DNA of 64,000 bases, from the NCBI GenBank assembly GCA_002127295.1, contig NFUV01000002.1, positions 62,001 to 126,000 on the forward strand. Reading direction: 5' to 3'. This stretch comes from Chitinophagaceae bacterium IBVUCB2. Lineage in GTDB: Bacteria; Bacteroidota; Bacteroidia; Chitinophagales; Chitinophagaceae. Below the pieces are notes generated by a model that saw only the letters and a list, made by a program, of their open reading frames with translations, did no database searches and had not been told where the DNA came from. Positions 62,331-64,000 of this stretch are shown here, in pieces. How positions within the stretch are numbered: the first letter of the stretch is position 1; every line of letters begins with the position of its first letter. Made by a program: the position numbers and the translations under genes.

Positions 62331-62361
62331 TTGATTGCGACAAAGAGGTTTCCTATATTTG
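62331..62361 (+). promoter_or_regulatory. promoter of the GlxA-like regulator, near-leaderless
   Basis: TTG (62331-62333) is followed after 20 nt by TATATTTG (62354-62361). The start codon at 62366 is only 5 nt beyond the element, so the transcript would begin at or next to the ATG. Confidence 0.6.
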
Positions 62362-62365
62362 TTTT

Positions 62366-63349
62366 ATGAAAAAAGTATCTATACTGGTTCCTGAATCATC
62401 AGTAATGCAAGCCATTGCTGATCCTCAGTATCTTTTTAGTGCAGTCAATAAATTTTTGTTGTCTGCCGGTAAGCCGCCATTGTTTGAAGTGGAACTTGTT
62501 GGAGCAAAGAAAGAAGTACATATAAACAATGGCTCGTACTCAGTACATCCTGACAAGCAATTAAAAGAAGTAAAGGAAACAGACCTGATTATTATCCCTG
62601 CTTTGTTGGGAGATATGCCGGCGGCAATAGAAAAGAACAAAGCATTGGTACCGTGGATTCAGGACAAATATTATAATGGGGCAGAAGTGGCATCTCTTTG
62701 TGTAGGGGCATTTTTATTAGCATCAACAGGATTGCTGAACGGGAAAAAATGTTCGACACATTGGGGCTTTCAAAACGAATTCAGGGAAATGTTTCCAGAA
62801 GTGGAAGTGGTAGAAGGCAGCATAGTAACTGAAGAAAAAAGAATTTATTCCAGCGGGGGTGCCAACTCTTACTGGAATTTACTTTTGCACCTGGTAGAAA
62901 AATATACCAACCGCCAAACGGCTATTCTTGCCTCTAAGTATTTTGCAATTGATATTGACCGTAACAGCCAGGCTGCTTTTGCCATGTTTAAAGGGCAGAA
63001 AGATCACACGGATAAGGAGATAAAAAAAGCACAGGACTATATTGAAAAAAATATTCATGAAAAAATTACGATCGATGAACTGGCAGGCCATGCGGCCATC
63101 AGTCGCAGAACATTTGAACGACGGTTCAGGTTAGCTACCAATAACTCCGTACTGGAATATGTTCAGCGGATAAAAATAGAAGCGGCTAAACGACAGTTTG
63201 AAAACAGCCGGAAGAATATTAATGAAGTGATGTATGATGTGGGCTACACCGATACCAAAGCTTTTCGGGACCTGTTTAAAAAAATAACCGGGCTTACACC
63301 TATAGAATATAGAAATAAGTATAATAAGCAGGCTGTGGCCGTAATCTAG
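62366..63349 (+). CDS. GlxA-family regulator: DJ-1/PfpI domain with AraC helix-turn-helix
   Basis: A 327-residue regulator. The N-terminal DJ-1/PfpI domain (about 1-195) carries the elbow sequence VASLCVGAFLLASTGLLNG with the conserved cysteine, and IYSSGGANSYWNLLLHLVEKY near its end. The C-terminal AraC DNA-binding domain (about 215-320) has HEKITIDELAGHAAISRRTFERRFRLATNNSVLEYVQRIKIEAAKRQFE and the second helix pair. It is divergent from the nine-gene DinB operon and is the best candidate activator for it; the ligand of the DJ-1 part is unknown. Confidence 0.92.
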   Translation: MKKVSILVPESSVMQAIADPQYLFSAVNKFLLSAGKPPLFEVELVGAKKEVHINNGSYSVHPDKQLKEVKETDLIIIPALLGDMPAAIEKNKALVPWIQDKYYNGAEVASLCVGAFLLASTGLLNGKKCSTHWGFQNEFREMFPEVEVVEGSIVTEEKRIYSSGGANSYWNLLLHLVEKYTNRQTAILASKYFAIDIDRNSQAAFAMFKGQKDHTDKEIKKAQDYIEKNIHEKITIDELAGHAAISRRTFERRFRLATNNSVLEYVQRIKIEAAKRQFENSRKNINEVMYDVGYTDTKAFRDLFKKITGLTPIEYRNKYNKQAVAVI

Positions 63350-63640
63350 TAACTGTTACATGCCGAAGGAGGCCGTCTTCTTATGGCCGAAGGAGGATGT
63401 AAGCCACAAAATGTGGGAAGGATGTATTATTGAGATTGTCAACGGCCAGGTATTGCTGCAGGCGGGATATTTTATAACGTCCAGCCCCGAACAAAAGCTG
63501 ATTGAAAATATTTTGTTGAAGTTAAAAATTAAAGTCAAATTACTAATGTCCAGCCCGGACTAGAGTACAGCGCTGCAAACTGCTGAAGATTCAATGTCCA
63601 GCCCCGCTTGCCAGCAATACCCATGTTGTAGGCATGTGCT
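63350..63640. other. structured non-coding stretch with three GTCCAGCCC motifs, cassette-like edge
   Basis: About 290 bp between glxA and the final ORF. It starts with a direct repeat (GCCGAAGGAGG at about 63362 and 63387) framed by TTACAT (63356-63361) and ATGTAA (63398-63403). AAYGTCCAGCCC occurs at 63476, 63545 and 63593. The last copy begins a stretch, CCCCGCTTGCCAGCAATACC then CATGTTGTAGGC (63602-63633), that can form an imperfect hairpin and lies directly 3' of the last ORF. This layout recalls gene-cassette recombination sites. A 67-codon ORF (63360-63563) here has no supporting features. Confidence 0.4.
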
Positions 63641-64000
63641 TCACTTCAGCCGTCTAAGCAAACGTTTTCTATACCCGTTGCTTACACCTTGCTTACGCCA
63701 TGAAACAATGACGGCATCGTAATTGTTTCTTTTTTGCTTTTCTTCGCTTGTTAAAATGATAAGATTATTTACAACATCTTTTCCGCCCCAATTTTTGAAG
63801 TATTGCTGTTTGTCAATGAAAGAACCACTCAAAACAAAAGCAATTTTTTTTCCTTGAAAGTCAAAATCTTTACGTTGCTTCAACAATTCAGCGTTGAAAT
63901 ATTCTGCTTCATTATTGGTCAAAACAGGATTGATTGCTTTTCCTATGTTACCGGAAAAGGTAGTGTCAAACAAATATTTCAGTTTACTAAGGTCAGCGTT
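63641..64000 (-). CDS. partial hypothetical protein, 5' end outside the window
   Basis: At least 119 codons. The frame is open to the window edge (NADLSKLKYLFDTTFSG upstream of the first possible TTG start), so the N-terminus is missing. The visible part contains KRKDFDFQGKKIAFVLSGSFIDKQQYF and NLIILTSEEKQKRNNYDAVIVSWRKQGVSNGYRK. No family is recognised. The stop lies beside the cassette-like structured element. Lineage-restricted genes of this type are typical of cassette arrays. Confidence 0.5.
   Translation of the reverse strand, partial: NADLSKLKYLFDTTFSGNIGKAINPVLTNNEAEYFNAELLKQRKDFDFQGKKIAFVLSGSFIDKQQYFKNWGGKDVVNNLIILTSEEKQKRNNYDAVIVSWRKQGVSNGYRKRLLRRLK

Noticed and set aside
63360-63563. 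67-codon ORF after the GlxA-like gene
   Set aside because: No recognisable domain or signal, runs through the GTCCAGCCC repeats and a direct repeat, and an overlapping antisense ORF is equally long. Treated as structured non-coding DNA.
1-64000. tRNA, rRNA, CRISPR, insertion sequence or prophage
   Set aside because: No cloverleaf ending in CCA, no spacer arrays, no transposase or phage structural domains in any frame.

Overview
The window looks like one continuous chromosomal segment of a Bacteroidota bacterium, most likely family Chitinophagaceae. The evidence is several secreted proteins with type IX secretion (T9SS) sorting domains, a PKD-repeat surface protein paired with a PorP/SprF-type outer-membrane protein, a SusC/CirA-style TonB receptor, low GC, and promoters of the Bacteroidota form TTTG - 17 to 23 nt - TAnnTTTG. 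I see no rRNA, tRNA, CRISPR array, insertion sequence or phage.

Layout. 0-8 kb: a small T9SS-tailed protein, a BCP-type peroxiredoxin with an OxyR regulator that carries a textbook OxyR operator, the PorP/SprF + PKD pair, and a lipoprotein. 8-21.5 kb: an MG2/TonB-plug-like envelope protein, a DinB-like protein, YitT, then housekeeping genes (Nif3-like, zinc-ribbon coiled coil, RecN, DnaB, RsmE) around a T9SS protein. 21.5-31 kb: a LuxR/TPR regulator pair, an NADP-binding oxidoreductase, a metzincin lipoprotein, a PAS-LuxR regulator and a 1347-residue T9SS adhesin. 30.8-46 kb: TerC-PyrD-lipoprotein operon, thiolase, DUF1080, MEDS sensor, DUF1800/DUF1501 pair, a TonB receptor (possibly zinc) followed by DUF2721 and DUF4625, rhodanese-ABC exporter, glycosyltransferase. 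46.3-54.4 kb: a methyltransferase and a ComM/YifB gene that run into each other, both apparently without their natural 3' ends, then M1 peptidase, MutS-like ATPase, dihydroorotase and a Wzi-like barrel.

54.4-63.3 kb is the most interesting region. Fourteen tightly packed minus-strand genes encode DinB, VOC, SRPBCC/AHSA1, DUF1801, AlkD, a zinc/helix-hairpin-helix protein, ArsR and DoxX. They are bounded by a divergent GlxA-type AraC regulator. The two regulator promoters, 5.8 kb apart and on opposite strands, share an identical 17-nt core. This suggests one co-regulated module, and my guess is defence against electrophiles or alkylation damage. No member has an established substrate here.

63.35-64.0 kb changes character: three copies of a GTCCAGCCC motif, a structured spacer and a partial unknown ORF, resembling the edge of a gene-cassette-like accessory array.
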